From: Tribonema minus
Lineage: Eukaryota; Sar; Xanthophyceae; Tribonematales; Tribonemataceae
DNA: 64,000 nt
Assembly: GCA_017506865.1 (NCBI GenBank)
Contig: JAFCMP010000125.1
Coordinates: 154,003-218,002 of the forward strand
Direction: 5' to 3'
The notes under the pieces are model-generated. The model was not told the DNA's origin. It ran no database searches and was given only the letters and a program-made list of their open reading frames with translations. A program made the translations under genes and the position numbers. Positions 1-11,262 of the stretch are shown piece by piece (the stretch's first letter is position 1; each line of letters opens with the position of its first letter).

Positions 1-361
1 GGCAGAGAAATGGTGTGCACAAGTGGGAAGCTGCAGCTATCAAGGTGCAGGCGGCCTTCAGGTGAAGTCTGCCATTCCGAACTTCAGGTTTGACCTCAGG
101 GCGAGCTGTGCTGCTGCAAAGCGCTGCCCAAAATGATTCGTGCATGTTCTTTTGATAAAAAGTCTACAGCACTGAAAACAAAGCATTCAAAGACGAAAAT
201 CTTGCGTCGGCAATTAGCACAGCAGTCGTTGCTCGCATGTTGCAGCTTCAGGTGCACAAGTAACGATGGCCACACTCCATCGCTGATTCGCCATGGTCGC
301 TGTGCATCACATACATCTTGAACGAGATGCAAGCAGCGGCCCCAAACAGCATCTCTAACAG
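1..361. other. no gene recognised
   Basis: I see no supported coding exon on either strand. The last bases read ctctaacag, a reasonable branch-point and splice-acceptor signal for the TPR exon that follows, so this stretch may hold an intron or 5' leader of that gene. Confidence 0.4.
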
Positions 362-2194
362 CAGTTCACCGATTCCGCACCATCACCCGCCGCATGTACA
401 AGCAGAGGTTACGCCGGCCGCCGCGCCGCCCGCAAGGCCAGCCGCGCCCTCGTCGCGCGCAGAAAAGCGCAAGCTGTCGCTGCGCAGGCTGACCACGCCG
501 CAGCCACGGGCGCCCATGACGAAGCAGCAGCGCTCGTCGAAGCGGCGCTCGCGCTGGACGCCGCCTGCGCCGCCGCGCTGCTGCTGCGCAGCCGCCTGCT
601 GTACGCGCGCGCCGACTACGCGCGCGCGCTGAGCGATGCCGTCCACGCCCTCGCCGCCGCCGCGCCGCCGCCGCCGCCGGCCGCATCCGCCGCCGCGCCG
701 TCGCCGGCAGCGCCGGCAGCGCGGGCGCCTACGGCAGCGGCGGCAGCGGCGGCAGTGGCGGCAGACATGGAGGCCGACGCCGCGTGGGCGTGCGCGCGGT
801 GCCACGCGCGGCTGGAAGACTGGGAGGGCGCCGCTGACGTGCTAGCGCGGTACCTGAGGGCGCGGCCGCGGGATGCGCGCGCGCAGGCGCTGCGCGGGCA
901 CGCGTGCCTGCGGCTGCGCGACGGCGGCGGCGCGCTGTACCACTTCTCGCGCGCGCTGGAGCTGAAGGTGCGGCCGGCCGCGCGACGACTCGCTCTCTGC
1001 GTTAGCGGTGCTGCGCGGACGGGCGTGGACATGCGTGCCTGGCAGCGTACCTTTCATTGTGTGCTCTTGTCCTGCTGTGATCTCGGTCAACACGCGCTGG
1101 GCTTGCGTTCAAAACGAGCATCGCGTGCCACGGTGAGGCATATGGCAGCCATGTCGTTCAGCGATCGGCCCGCCCTCGGTGCGCGGGTGGCGTCCACGCA
1201 CATGTGTGCCAGAGTGCAGTGCCTTTGAGCGTTGGCACCCAGTTTGCATGTCATGTCAAGCACCCATATGCCCGCGTACAGTGGAGTACAGCATCTGAGC
1301 GCTGTCAGCCGCTTGCCTCTCATGCGCGCACCTGCTGCATGTCGCAGGGCAACAAGGCGGCGCAGAGGGACCTGATTCGGCTCGGCGCGGCTCGCTGCTG
1401 CGACCAGGACTGGGCAGCAGCCGAGACGGACCTGACTGCAGCGACACGGCTCAAACCGAGTTCTGCGGTGAGAGCCGTGGCACTTGAACTTGTGTAGTTT
1501 CACATGTACTTCTATGTGCGTTAGCCATGGCAGCCATTGGTCGGTCAGTGTCTCAAAGTTGCGCGCTGTGTACCTGCAAGGTGCCTGTGGAGTCAGCGTG
1601 CACCAAGACGTCATGGCAGGCCATCAGGCAGTGCCGCCGTGGTGGAGCGCGCTCTCGCGCAAGCACTTCTGAAATACCCCATCGTGTTTCATAGTCACAC
1701 CTTGAGGCATCGGTACCCCACAGTCACGTAAGCCAGGTGGTGTGCGGGGGGGTGGTGCATGTGCCGCATGCTGAGCAATGACGCTGTCATCCGCTCAGCC
1801 TGATGAATCCATTCGTGCAATGCGTGGCGGGGACGCGAGCCGCCCGTGAGCCGCACGCCCCCGCCTTACCCCGCGCTCCCGCTGCGATCCCCGACAGGCC
1901 GCGACGGTCGACGCACTCGCCGCGCGCGGGCACCTGTACGCGTGCATGCGCGAGTTCCCGTCCGCGGCGCGTGACTTCAAGGAAGCGCTGCGGCTGATCC
2001 CCGCGTCACCCGCCGCCGCGGCGGGCCTCGCGCAGGTGACTGCACCCGTGCCGCCAGTCGCCGTGGGCGGCAGCAAAGCGAAGGCGGCGGGGGGGCAGGG
2101 GGGGGCGGTGCGCGCGGCGGACATGCGGCGCGGGGGGGGGCTGTCGCCGCTGCGCGGCGCGGTGTCGCCGCCGCCGCCGCGGGGCGTGACGTGA
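362..2194 (+). CDS. TPR-repeat protein, three exons seen, both ends uncertain
   Basis: Exons are about 362-967, 1348-1467 and 1898-2035, all joining in phase 0 with GT-AG introns; reading past the last donor reaches TGA at 2192-2194. The peptides are Ala-rich tetratricopeptide helices: around ALLLRSRLLYARADYARAL, ALRGHACLRLRDGGGAL and HLYACMREFPSAARDF. TPRs are protein-protein docking modules, often in co-chaperones, and no catalytic domain is visible. The first exon frame is open only from 359, and an acceptor (ctaacag) sits at 353-361. A start could be in an upstream exon or at an ATG near 318-328 in another frame, so the N-terminus is unresolved. A C-terminal J domain, as in DNAJC7-type proteins, was looked for and not found. 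The family is safe, the specific role unknown. Confidence 0.6.
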
Positions 2195-4257
2195 TTTGAC
2201 TTCATTCTTGTTGGCATCAGCCGCCCCCCCGGGAGGGAGCCACCGCACTGTATCCTGGCGAGGAGTTTGCCGGAACTGTGCGCGGCATGAAGGGATGTCG
2301 CGGTCACGGCGTGTGCATCGCTTTGTGACTGTCTGGCCGCTGGTAGAGCTGGGCACTGCCGAACCGCCTCAAAGAACTGAGAACGCAGCGCCAGCTGCAG
2401 ACCACAACGCACTGAGAACCAGACGACAAAGATGACGGATGTGTGGGGCTGAACAAGGGTGCAGGCTGGTGCTGCTTGTCACCATGTGCGGCAGTGGTTG
2501 ACCACAGTCAGAGCAAGTGCTGAGCGTTGCTGCACTGCTGCCCTCCACTTGCAGCGCAGGAGAGCACAACCCCAGAAGACTTGGTGACAGTCAGCAGTTG
2601 CGCAACTGTGCGCTGTTAGCTGGACCGCGCCCATGTCACAATGGCGCATAGCACTGTGTGCGCATGTGCTCATTTCATACAGACAGCATCCGTGGCGGCT
2701 TCCATGTGTCAGATGCCTCTTCATCCTGCAGTATGCCCATCATTGTAATGCTAAATGGCAACCTAGCACGCGCTGCTGTGAGTGTCTCATCGTCGTGTAC
2801 TACACAAAGTGACAGGCACAGCGACAGTTACTGCTTTGGTGATGGTGATGCGGCGAATGCACATGCCCATAGAAGTGGGAGCCATTTGTCTGCACGACGA
2901 TACAGACGCCTGCTGGAGGCATCGCTGAGATCATTGCACGATGTCGTCGTCATCTTGTGTTGTACTTGCATTTAATTCCCGCTCAGAGCGCGAAAAAGCC
3001 CAGATGCACACGACTTTAGCCAATGATGAGGCTTAACACTTACTACATAGACACACTGTGATAGCTTCAACTGGTCGATTGAACTAACCCATGCGCACCT
3101 TGTCTGTGCACCTTGTCAAGCTGCTTGTGTGCTGACGGCTAAGAGCTGAATGGTGTTAACGAAGCATGACATGCATTCCAGCAAAAAACATGCTCATGCT
3201 GCCATCGCAGCCCGCGCATGTGTGAACAGTCATCCCAACTTCAAATAGAGGTGAGGCTAATACCGACACAGCGGGAGATGAACATGAAATGACTGTCAAA
3301 CACATGCATGAGATCGTGCCAACTTCAACTGTACATATGAGCTAAACTTTGGGGTATAAATGATGCTGTGACTACAGTGTTGACTTGTGAAAACGTAGCA
3401 CGCTGCATTCTGTTGCAGCTGCGTGTTTGAGTGCAGACAGCGCCTCAAGCTGACAGCATCTCCAGAAAGCATCTCAAACAGTCGAAGAACTAGTATGTAC
3501 TGTGCACATCCTCCAGGCCCTCTTGGTCATGCCAAATGCCAAATTGTGCAATGCAGTCACAGGCGCCACATGAGCATGCATGCTATACCGGCACTACATG
3601 GCACCTCATCTACATCATCATACCCTAAGTAGCAGCTGCTGCCATCAGGCAACAGTGCTCAGAGCATTGGTACGTGACCAACCACTCCACGACAGCCACA
3701 TGCTCCAGATGAGTCGTAATCATACGGGACAGCCAAGTGTTTCATAGCGCGACAACTACCCTAATGCTGGGTAGCACTGATGGATGTGTCAAGTGGGCAC
3801 CGCAGTTGCGCATGGCATGCCTACTGCACAGAGCAACTGTGAGGGCAGATGCAAAACACAAGACAAAGCTTTACATAAAACTCCAGTTTCACATTTGCGG
3901 TCACACAGTCCGCTGGCTGTGCGCGTGGTAAATATTACATGCTGCTGACCTTGCAACAACGAGTGTGACTATGTACCAACGGCGCTGGGTATGGACTGGG
4001 GTCGCGTTCATACCTGCCCCCAGTGCTCCCCCTTTGCGCCTTATGTCTTCCTCAATGCCCCTCAAAAGCACAGTTTCAGGATGGTCAAGCTAATGTGATG
4101 GAACCATGCTCAAACCAAAGCGCGCTGCCGCCGCTGCGCTGCTGCAAACACGGCCGGCATCTAAAAGCATGAACAAACGCTGCATCGCGACTGCCGGCGA
4201 CAGACTGCATGTACTCACGGCATGACAACTGCCTCGCCAGCACAGTCCCAATAGCGC
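2195..4257. other. intergenic, no gene recognised
   Basis: Base composition is close to balanced compared with the GC-rich exons on both sides. The short open frames have no family resemblance and no coherent exon structure. It should contain the 3' ends of the converging TPR and HAT-repeat genes. Confidence 0.4.
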
Positions 4258-4330
4258 CGCCACCCGCTGTAACCGCCGCCGTCGCCTCCGCCGCCGCCGC
4301 CGCCGTCGCCTCCGCCGCCGCCGCCACACA
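4258..4330. repeat. CCG/GCC trinucleotide tract
   Basis: Interrupted runs of GCC/CCG with occasional GTC and CTC triplets. The tract lies just 3' of the stop codon of the minus-strand HAT-repeat gene, so it would sit in that gene's 3' UTR. Confidence 0.7.
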
Positions 4331-4356
4331 ATGTGCCGCCACACGAAGCGCGCCCC

Positions 4357-6399
4357 TCAGCTGTGCCGCACCCGCGCAAAATCGAGCTCCAAGTCGTTCC
4401 ACATCGAGAACTCCCCAAACTCCCCCTCCATCCCCGGCCACGCCTCCACGCCGTCGCCCCACCCCGCTCCGCCCTGGCTGATCACGCCCGCGCCCGCCGC
4501 CGCCGCGGCCTCCGCGACCTTGGCCGCCGCCGCTGCCGTCGCCTCCGCCGCGCGCCGCCCCGTGCCGAGTGCGCCGAGCGGCGGCGGCGCCGCTGCCGCC
4601 GCGGAGCGTGCCATGGACGCCGCCAGGCCGCGCTCGTACACGTCGCGCGCCTCGCGCGCGTTGCCGGCGCGCAGCTCCATCGCCTCGTACGCGGCCCAGA
4701 CGGACGCGGCGGCGGCGGCGGTGGCGGCGGCGCCAACGGCGACCTCGAAGAGCGCGCGCGCGCGCACGGGGACGCCCGCCGCCGCCTCCATGAGCGCCCA
4801 CGCGACGAGCGTCGGGACGGACGACGGGTCCTCCTCGAGGGCGTGGCGGAAGCACGCGCGCGCGTCCGCGGGGCGCCCCGCGCGCGCCTCGAGCACGCCC
4901 CACGCCTGGAAGAGGCGCACGCGGTGCGGCGCCGCGGGGCACGCCCAGATGCCCTGCTGGAACGTCGCGCGCGCGGCGTCGGCGTCGCCCGCCTCCGCCT
5001 CGAGCGCGCCGAGCGCCTGCCACGAGGGCGCGTGGCGCGGGTCCGCGCGCGTCGCGCGCCGCAGCGCCGCGCGCGCGCCCGCGACGTCGCCCGCGCCCTT
5101 GAGCACGAGGCCGTACGCCTGGTGGACGGCGGCGTCTCGCGGCCGCAGCTCGATGGCGCGGCGGAAGAGCGCGATGGCCTGCGCGGTGCGCCCGCGGCGC
5201 GCCTCCATGACCGCCCACGCCTGCAGCGTGAAGGACGACTTGGGGTTCTCCGCGAGGCCGCGCCGGAACAGCTCCTCCGCGGTGCGGTAGTTGGCGAGGC
5301 GCGCCTCCATGACGCCCCACGCCTGGAACAGCGCGGCGTTGCGCGAGTTGGCGCGCGCCGACGCCTTGAACTTGTCGCGCGCCGCGTCGTAGTCGCCCTG
5401 CGATTCCTCCAGCACCCCCCAGGCCTGCCACGCGTAGTAGCTGCCGGGCGCCGCCGCCGTCGCCGCCTCGAAGCAGCGCCGCGCCTCCGGGACGCGCCGC
5501 CGCCGCTGGTACAGCATCGCCAACGCCACCCAGCTGGCGGCGTGGGTGGAGTCCACCCTCGTGGCGGTGGTGTAGAGCTCTAGCGCGCGGGCGTAATTGC
5601 CCAGCTTCTCCTCCATCACCCCGTAGGCCTGCAGCAGGTACGGGTTGTCCGGAGAGTTGCTGAGACCCGTCTCCCACAGGGCCCTCGCCCGCGCGCTGTT
5701 GCCCTGCTTCATTTCGTACCGGGCCAGGCCCATCCACCCCCTGCCGTCCCGAGGGTCCAACTCTACGCACCGCTTGTACAGGCGCACTGCCTCCGTTGCA
5801 TCGCCGGCGATCATGGCCTGCTTGGCCTTGTAAGACAGCAGGTCCAGGTTGATGGGAAGCGGCCTGGCCCGTTGACCGGGCATAGGGCCCGGCACAAGTT
5901 CGTCGTATTGCCCCAGGAGCTCCGCCTCGACCTTGAGGCTCAGCTCGGTACGGTTGAGGAACGTGAAGTGGCCGTCCTCGGTGCCGATGGGTGGGTACGC
6001 GGCTTTAAGATCTTTGTTTACAAAGGAGGACACGGCCGCCAGCATCGACTTATCCTTCTGCCCCCGGCTAGGCTGCTGCGGTGTAGCTGGAGGTGATCCT
6101 CCCTGCTGCGCTGCTCTGCTGCTGCCTCCGCTGACCACAGCGGGTTCCGCCGAGTAGAAGTTGTCGCGGCCTCCCGCCGCCATGACTGGCCATGTCCAAG
6201 CCGATGGAGGCCTGTGCTGCCTGCGCTGTCGTGGTAATGGCTGCTGCGCGCTGTAAAATCGTGCTCCTACACTTGGGGTGAAACCCGACACCGCTCTCCC
6301 GCACGAGGCCACCACTACTGCTGCCGCCGCAGCCGCGACCGCTGCTGACCGCTGCAAACACCACATGCACCGAGACCGGCCCTCGCCATCTCGCACCAT
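4357..6399 (-). CDS. plastid HAT/TPR RNA-stability factor, Mbb1/HCF107-like
   Basis: A single-exon 680-residue protein. The N-terminus has a hydrophobic Ala/Val stretch ending AVSG followed by FTPSV, then a basic Ser/Ala-rich region: a bipartite complex-plastid presequence. A second Met at residue 12 (start at 6366) would place the signal peptide closer to the N-terminus and is a credible alternative start. Residues about 190-600 are consecutive half-a-TPR units, each with a core like FQAWGVMEARLANY or LYKRCVELDPRDGRGW. In plants and green algae this family (HCF107, Mbb1) binds and protects the 5' end of psbB/psbH transcripts in the chloroplast. The Trp-rich repeat cores and the length fit that family better than generic TPRs. 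The Ala-rich linker and acidic tail (EGEFGEFSMWNDLEL) are typical of the C-terminus. The exact RNA target here is inference. Confidence 0.85.
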   Translation of the reverse strand: MVRDGEGRSRCMWCLQRSAAVAAAAAAVVVASCGRAVSGFTPSVGARFYSAQQPLPRQRRQHRPPSAWTWPVMAAGGRDNFYSAEPAVVSGGSSRAAQQGGSPPATPQQPSRGQKDKSMLAAVSSFVNKDLKAAYPPIGTEDGHFTFLNRTELSLKVEAELLGQYDELVPGPMPGQRARPLPINLDLLSYKAKQAMIAGDATEAVRLYKRCVELDPRDGRGWMGLARYEMKQGNSARARALWETGLSNSPDNPYLLQAYGVMEEKLGNYARALELYTTATRVDSTHAASWVALAMLYQRRRRVPEARRCFEAATAAAPGSYYAWQAWGVLEESQGDYDAARDKFKASARANSRNAALFQAWGVMEARLANYRTAEELFRRGLAENPKSSFTLQAWAVMEARRGRTAQAIALFRRAIELRPRDAAVHQAYGLVLKGAGDVAGARAALRRATRADPRHAPSWQALGALEAEAGDADAARATFQQGIWACPAAPHRVRLFQAWGVLEARAGRPADARACFRHALEEDPSSVPTLVAWALMEAAAGVPVRARALFEVAVGAAATAAAAASVWAAYEAMELRAGNAREARDVYERGLAASMARSAAAAAPPPLGALGTGRRAAEATAAAAAKVAEAAAAAGAGVISQGGAGWGDGVEAWPGMEGEFGEFSMWNDLELDFARVRHS

Positions 6400-6519
6400 C
6401 CCATGTGACGCGGTTCGAGAAGTTTGACTGAAAGATCATGATCAAAAAACCTCAGGCCCGTGAGTCACTTGAACTTCTGACAATTTCACTACCTAATCTG
6501 GAAAGCCTGAGAAGGAAGA

Positions 6520-7979
6520 ATGGTGGCAACACGGAAGCAGGCCCGGGTCCTGGCCGTCAGCGCATCTTGTGATGCGAAAGCGGAAGCGAGCCAGCAGCAA
6601 CGTGGTAAGAATGCGTGTCGTACTTTACAAGTCGCGCCGATGATTTCGGTCGGGCTTCCCCGGGGCCCCCGCCGTAGCATTGCATCTGCCGCATGGTTGT
6701 GGGCTGCAATTTCTTTTAGTTGTTCACGCTCACTCTGCCGTCCACTCAACAACATCGCACTTCCTGCTGGCACGTTTGTAGCTTATGGCCTGCATTACCA
6801 ATAGCAGCATGTGATTGACTTGCAGCACCTCCATACCCTTTGTCGTCTTTCCAGACATGTGGATGAAAGTCTTCGAGTTCTTGCCGCACGGGCTCTACCT
6901 CCAGCTTTCGTCCGTCAGCACGGGGTGGCGCTCGCTGTATGCCAGTAGCATGCAGCTCAGGGGACAGAAGTCACAGAAAGAAACGTTTTAAGCATGCCAT
7001 GGTTGCATCCGTGCCTCTGATTCAGTGGGCGATTGCAAATGGGTGCGTGGAAAGCACGAGGCTGCTGCAATATGCCGCCACTTGTGGCCCCTTAGTAGTG
7101 GTACAGTATTTATGCGCAAGCGCAGTACGTTGGGGCATGGACCCGTGTCAAAACGAGTCCGTATGCTGGGGTGCAGCTAAGCGCGGGCATCTGGAGATGC
7201 TGCAGTGGGCACATGCTCAGGAGTTCTCCTGGAGCACATCCACAACTGCAGCAGCGGCGTACAGCGGAAACCTGGAGGTGTTGCAGTGGGCACACGCCAA
7301 TGGGTGCCCCGTAGGTCGGAGCACATGCGCTTCAGCAGCCAGCGGAGGGCACTTGCATGTGCTGAGGTGGGCGCGCGACGCCGGATGCGAGTGGGATGAC
7401 CAGACGTGCGATGGCGCCGCAGCAGGCGGCCACTTGGACATCCTCCAGTATGCACGGAGTCACGGCTGCCAGTGGAGCATCATGACGTCCTACTTTGCGG
7501 CCCGCCGAGGCCACCTCCAGCTTTTACAGTGGGCGCACGCAAACGGCTGTCCCTTGGAAAGCAACTCGTACTCAGCGGCCGTGCGCGGACGCCGCCTGCA
7601 CGTGCTCCAGTGGCTGCACGAGGTAGGCTGCCCCTTCGACGAAGGTGTGTGCGCGTGTGCGGCAGGGTCAGGTTATTTGGACATCCTGCAGTGGCTGCGG
7701 GCGCGAGGCTGTCCCTGGAGCGGGTTGGTCTGCACTGAGGCAGTCATGAAGGGTCACTTGGAGGTGCTGCAGTGGGCGCGCGCCAACGGCTGCCCGTGGC
7801 AGCAAGAAAATACCTTTGTTTTTTTATCATGGACGAGGGTTGCGGACTGCGACAGTAGCATGTTGTCAGCGGTGGAGTGGGCATTGTCGAATGGCTGCCC
7901 GTGCGCCGACTTGTGTAGGCCTCGGGTGAAATTCTTGCGGAGCAGAGTGGACGCTGCTGAGGCGTGCCGCCCTGTGTAG
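6520..7979 (+). CDS. ankyrin-repeat protein 1, frame broken near 6960-7000
   Basis: Exon 1 is 6520-6604 (starts MVATRKQARVLA), donor GTAAGA. Exon 2 starts at 6855, and the join gives R-D-M-W in frame. Exon 2 first encodes a short F-box-like helix pair (MWMKVFEFLPHGLYLQLS, then VSTGWRSLYAS), then ankyrin units of about 26 residues with the core GHLEVLQWARANGCPW. The parts are not in one frame: the exon 1 frame meets TAA at 6989, while the ankyrin array is open in another frame to TAG at 7977-7979. Against the paralogue at 11263, this copy is two bases shorter between the GGACAG motif and the MVASVPL codons, which explains the break. About nine repeats are present, one more than in the paralogue. 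Ankyrins bind partner proteins and no enzyme domain is seen. It is either a recently broken gene or an assembly indel. Confidence 0.7.
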
Positions 7980-9097
7980 CACCGCAGAGTCATAGTCACT
8001 TGTGGATTGCTGCAGTAGATCGTCACCACTTGCTTGCGCATACAAGCTTTGTCAGCACCGCTTTCAATACACACAGAATGCTTCCTTTCACGTCTTTCAG
8101 TTCGATGCGCGTCGTCTCGTTTGCGCTGTTTGGAAAGTGTGCATCGGGTGTGCGACGCATGTGCTGCACAGCATCATCCGCTTTACAAACAGGCATCACA
8201 CATGCGCTTCCAAGACTGGTTTTCAGCCTTGCATCCCGCTCGCATCAGGTGAGAGTGTAGACTGCCAGCTGTGCTTGCATGCATGCATGCTTGGCTGCTG
8301 GTCCTGCTCATACAATGTTTTAAATGTTGTTTGTTGGCAATGTCTGCGGTGTTCGAGCATCCGCACAGCCATCTTGTAGTTTCTCACCGTTCTTGCACGC
8401 ACAGAAACGGTGGTCTACGGCATATGTTATGAAAAACGAATCAAAAGATCGTTGAGCTCTAAGTGACAAGGGATGGTTAGCCGCAAGTGCCTTCCACCAA
8501 TAAACTTGGTCGCCGCTGCTGCAGTCATTTTTTTTTGCTCTACATGTGTGTGCGTTGGACACAAGAACTGCGCCAGAAGCAGCTGCCCATATGCATATGC
8601 ATATGCGCGCAAAAGCGTTGCTCAGAATACGCATCGTGATTTACCTGCAGGGTGTCAAAGAGAAGCATGATGTCACAATTGCCAACAAGGCATCAAGAAG
8701 AAAAGTGCCAGCCACAGAGCGCAGCAGCTCGACTGCAAGCTCGAAAGAACATCACTGCTGCACACAATGTCAGCTCATTCAGTGAGTTCCGGCCACATCG
8801 TGTAAGTGTGCCTGCAGTAGGCCACACTGCACGATGGACAGACAAATGCAGGAGCATGCCAACAGTGCGCAACTGAGTGCACCATTGTGAACAGTCCGCA
8901 GCAGCACTCTGTTCACAAGAATCGTCTGCACAGAAAATGTAACTGTGCTATGGTGCAGACATGTGAAACAGCACCGCCAAATGTGTCCATTCAGTACTTG
9001 GTCAGCGGCGCACGGGGCATGATGTGCGTCTCTGCAGGCGCTCCATCACCATTTGAGTGCTCTTATGCTTTACGGGCCTCACAGGCTCATTCATTCA
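7980..9097. other. intergenic, no gene recognised
   Basis: Spacer between ankyrin gene 1 and the 3' end of the minus-strand armadillo gene. No supported exon. It contains a short alternating run, catatgcatatgcatatgcg, near 8589-8608, which I do not regard as more than a simple repeat. Confidence 0.4.
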
Positions 9098-10488
9098 TTA
9101 CTGGTGCCCTTCCTCCGACGAGTATACAGCCTCTATGACGGCAGTAAGCTCGCCGGCGTTGGTGCAGAGCCAGCGCCTGTTGGGCTCATGTTGTGCAAGC
9201 TGCAAGGCTGCCTCGACAGCACACTGTTTCAGACCTTCGTCATGCGGGAAACGGTGAATGGCTGCGCAAACTGCTACGCAACCTGGAATGCCAAACAGGG
9301 AGGCGCATGCTGCCGTGCGTGCCAGCGCAACAATGGCCTGCAATGCATACTGCTGGATAGCACCTTCCACAGCGTATTCGGCTTCTACAATGCCACAGTG
9401 CGCATTCATGCCCGCCACCGAAGCCTCGCAGCACCCGGCGGCAATGAGTTGCACCATGTTGCTGTCCTGCTGCGCTAGCTTGACGGCAGCCGCCATGCAC
9501 GGTCGCAGCACTTGAGCGCTCAAAACATGCTTAGTGAGTGCTGTCACCAGAGCTTGACAGGCTCCGCAGCCGCCAAGCCTCAAGGCTATATCCGGATAAC
9601 TGCAGAGCTGACTGATGGCCCACCAAGCAGCTACCTCGGAATCCAAGTCGGTCCAGCCGCCCCCCCCAGCCAATGCCACCACTGCTTCACAGGCCCCTTT
9701 CGAGGCCAGTGTCAGAGCGCTGGTGGCATTGAAGCACAGATTTTCTATGGCACTGAGACACGATGACTGCACGCGTTCGTCGGCATAATCCGCTGGATGC
9801 GTGCTGATAGCCGCCACCAATGCCTCACACGCACCCGCAGCGCAGAGGGCCGCGTTGTCTCCTCATAGGCAAGCCGTTGCAACGCAAGCGCCGCATGTTG
9901 CCGAACGTCGTTGTCCTTTGCACTGCAGGTCATTGCTCTCACTACAATGTTCCCCCCACTGGCTTTCAGAATTCGGCTGGCGGCATTGCTACCACGGCCG
10001 TGTTCGAGCACGGTACACATGGCGTGCAGGCCCTCGCGCAGCATGATCACATCGCCTGGGAATGAGCGCAGGACTTCAACAATTACTTCACCTGCGCTTT
10101 GGCAGTAGGCGTGCAATGGAGCGGCGCTTGCAAGGATCCTGATGGCTCGCAACCCCGCCAGGCACACGCGCTGGTCGCCCCAACATACGACCATTGCAGC
10201 AACTACCCTCGCAGTGGCCCCTGCAGCTTTGAGTATGTCTGCGTTAGGCACGTCTGTGACACGTTTTGCAATTGCAAGGACGCCATGACGCTGCACCCTG
10301 GGGCAGTCGGGGTACCTGCTCATGCATTCCACCAAAGCTTGCGCAGCACTCCTTGTAATGATCATGTACTCTGCGTGTACAGTGCCATTCCCCGGTAACG
10401 AGGGGGAATCACTGTGCGCTGCCTGGCGATGGCGATGCCTGTGTTGAGTGGGGAAAACAGTGACATGCAGCACATGAGACGAACACAT
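9098..10488 (-). CDS. armadillo-repeat protein, one apparent frameshift
   Basis: Two overlapping frames encode one continuous series of armadillo-type helical repeats: Ala/Leu-rich units such as AVEAALQLAQHEPN, VLAIAKRVTDVPN and AALALQRLAYEE. The upstream frame (10488 to about 9866) ends its homology at LAYEE. The downstream frame continues the expected motif as DNAALCAAGACEALV and stops at 9098. At about 9858-9866 the minus strand reads tatgaggagacaac, where an uninterrupted repeat would be explained by tatgaggacaac, so two extra bases (AG) break the frame. No GT-AG intron fits. The start is uncertain: Met at 10488, or Met at 10365 immediately before the first repeat. Armadillo proteins are scaffolds. 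It is unrelated to the flanking ankyrin paralogues, so the ankyrin duplication spans or skips it. Confidence 0.7.
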
Positions 10489-11262
10489 TGCTCATGAGCG
10501 CAGCACACCAGTGTACACCAGCGCATATGTCGTGCAGTGAAAGCTGAATTGATGACGACCTACTGCAGCCAGGTGCGCCACAAATTAAAAGTGCGAGTGG
10601 TTTAAACCAAGCACGAGAGTTCACCACAATGTGTGCGCATCGAGTGCTGCACATTCAGGTGTACAAAGCCTTGGCAATTCGGGTCTATCTCAGACGCCAA
10701 TGACAAGAGTGTGGATTTGACTAGAAAATCTGCGCAGCCTGCGAGTTCAAAGTCTTTGACCCATGCTGAGACAAAGCGATTTTAAATTAAATTATGAACA
10801 ATGAAGGTACAGCGCATACGGCGGAGCGCAGAGCCCATGCAACTGAAACAATTTCAGTTGGCAGCTTCAAGGCGCTGTGCCACCTGACGCTAGACAAAGC
10901 ATGAACGATGGTTCAGCTCATTCGAGGCCTGATTCTCGGCAAAAAAGATGCATCAGCGACCATTGGGGTCTAAGCGTGCACACCCTGGAGCCCAGCACAG
11001 GGCCTCGTGACAAGAGCAGGGCGCACAAAAATCGCCAGATGTCACGTAGATGTAATCAGTTCTTGGGCACGCACCTGCTGCATCTGAGCCGCGGCCCTTG
11101 CTGCGCGTTGCGTCCGACGTCGACTAGACTCTGTCCCTCGCTCGCCCCTCTGCTCCCAGAGCTGTACTTCAAAACAAACTTTAACTCTGAACTTCAAACG
11201 TGAAGTACTTTGAGCGCGAATGCAGAAGGGAGGTGGGCCAAAGGCAAGGCGGTAGAACAAGG
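10489..11262. other. intergenic, upstream of ankyrin gene 2
   Basis: No coding signal. Near 11168-11212 there are several copies of an ACTTCAAA / TTGAAGT type word, including a near-palindrome around the sequence aacgtgaagtac. This word recurs in many other non-coding stretches of the window. Confidence 0.4.

Noticed and set aside
4085..5770. Long plus- and minus-strand open frames overlapping the HAT-repeat gene
   Set aside because: They are GC-driven shadows in other frames: Arg/Ala/Pro-rich, with no repeats or domains, while the minus-strand 4357-6399 frame has clear HAT units and a presequence.
9053..9478. Plus-strand open frame opposite the armadillo gene
   Set aside because: No family features; it is the complement of a constrained armadillo coding region.
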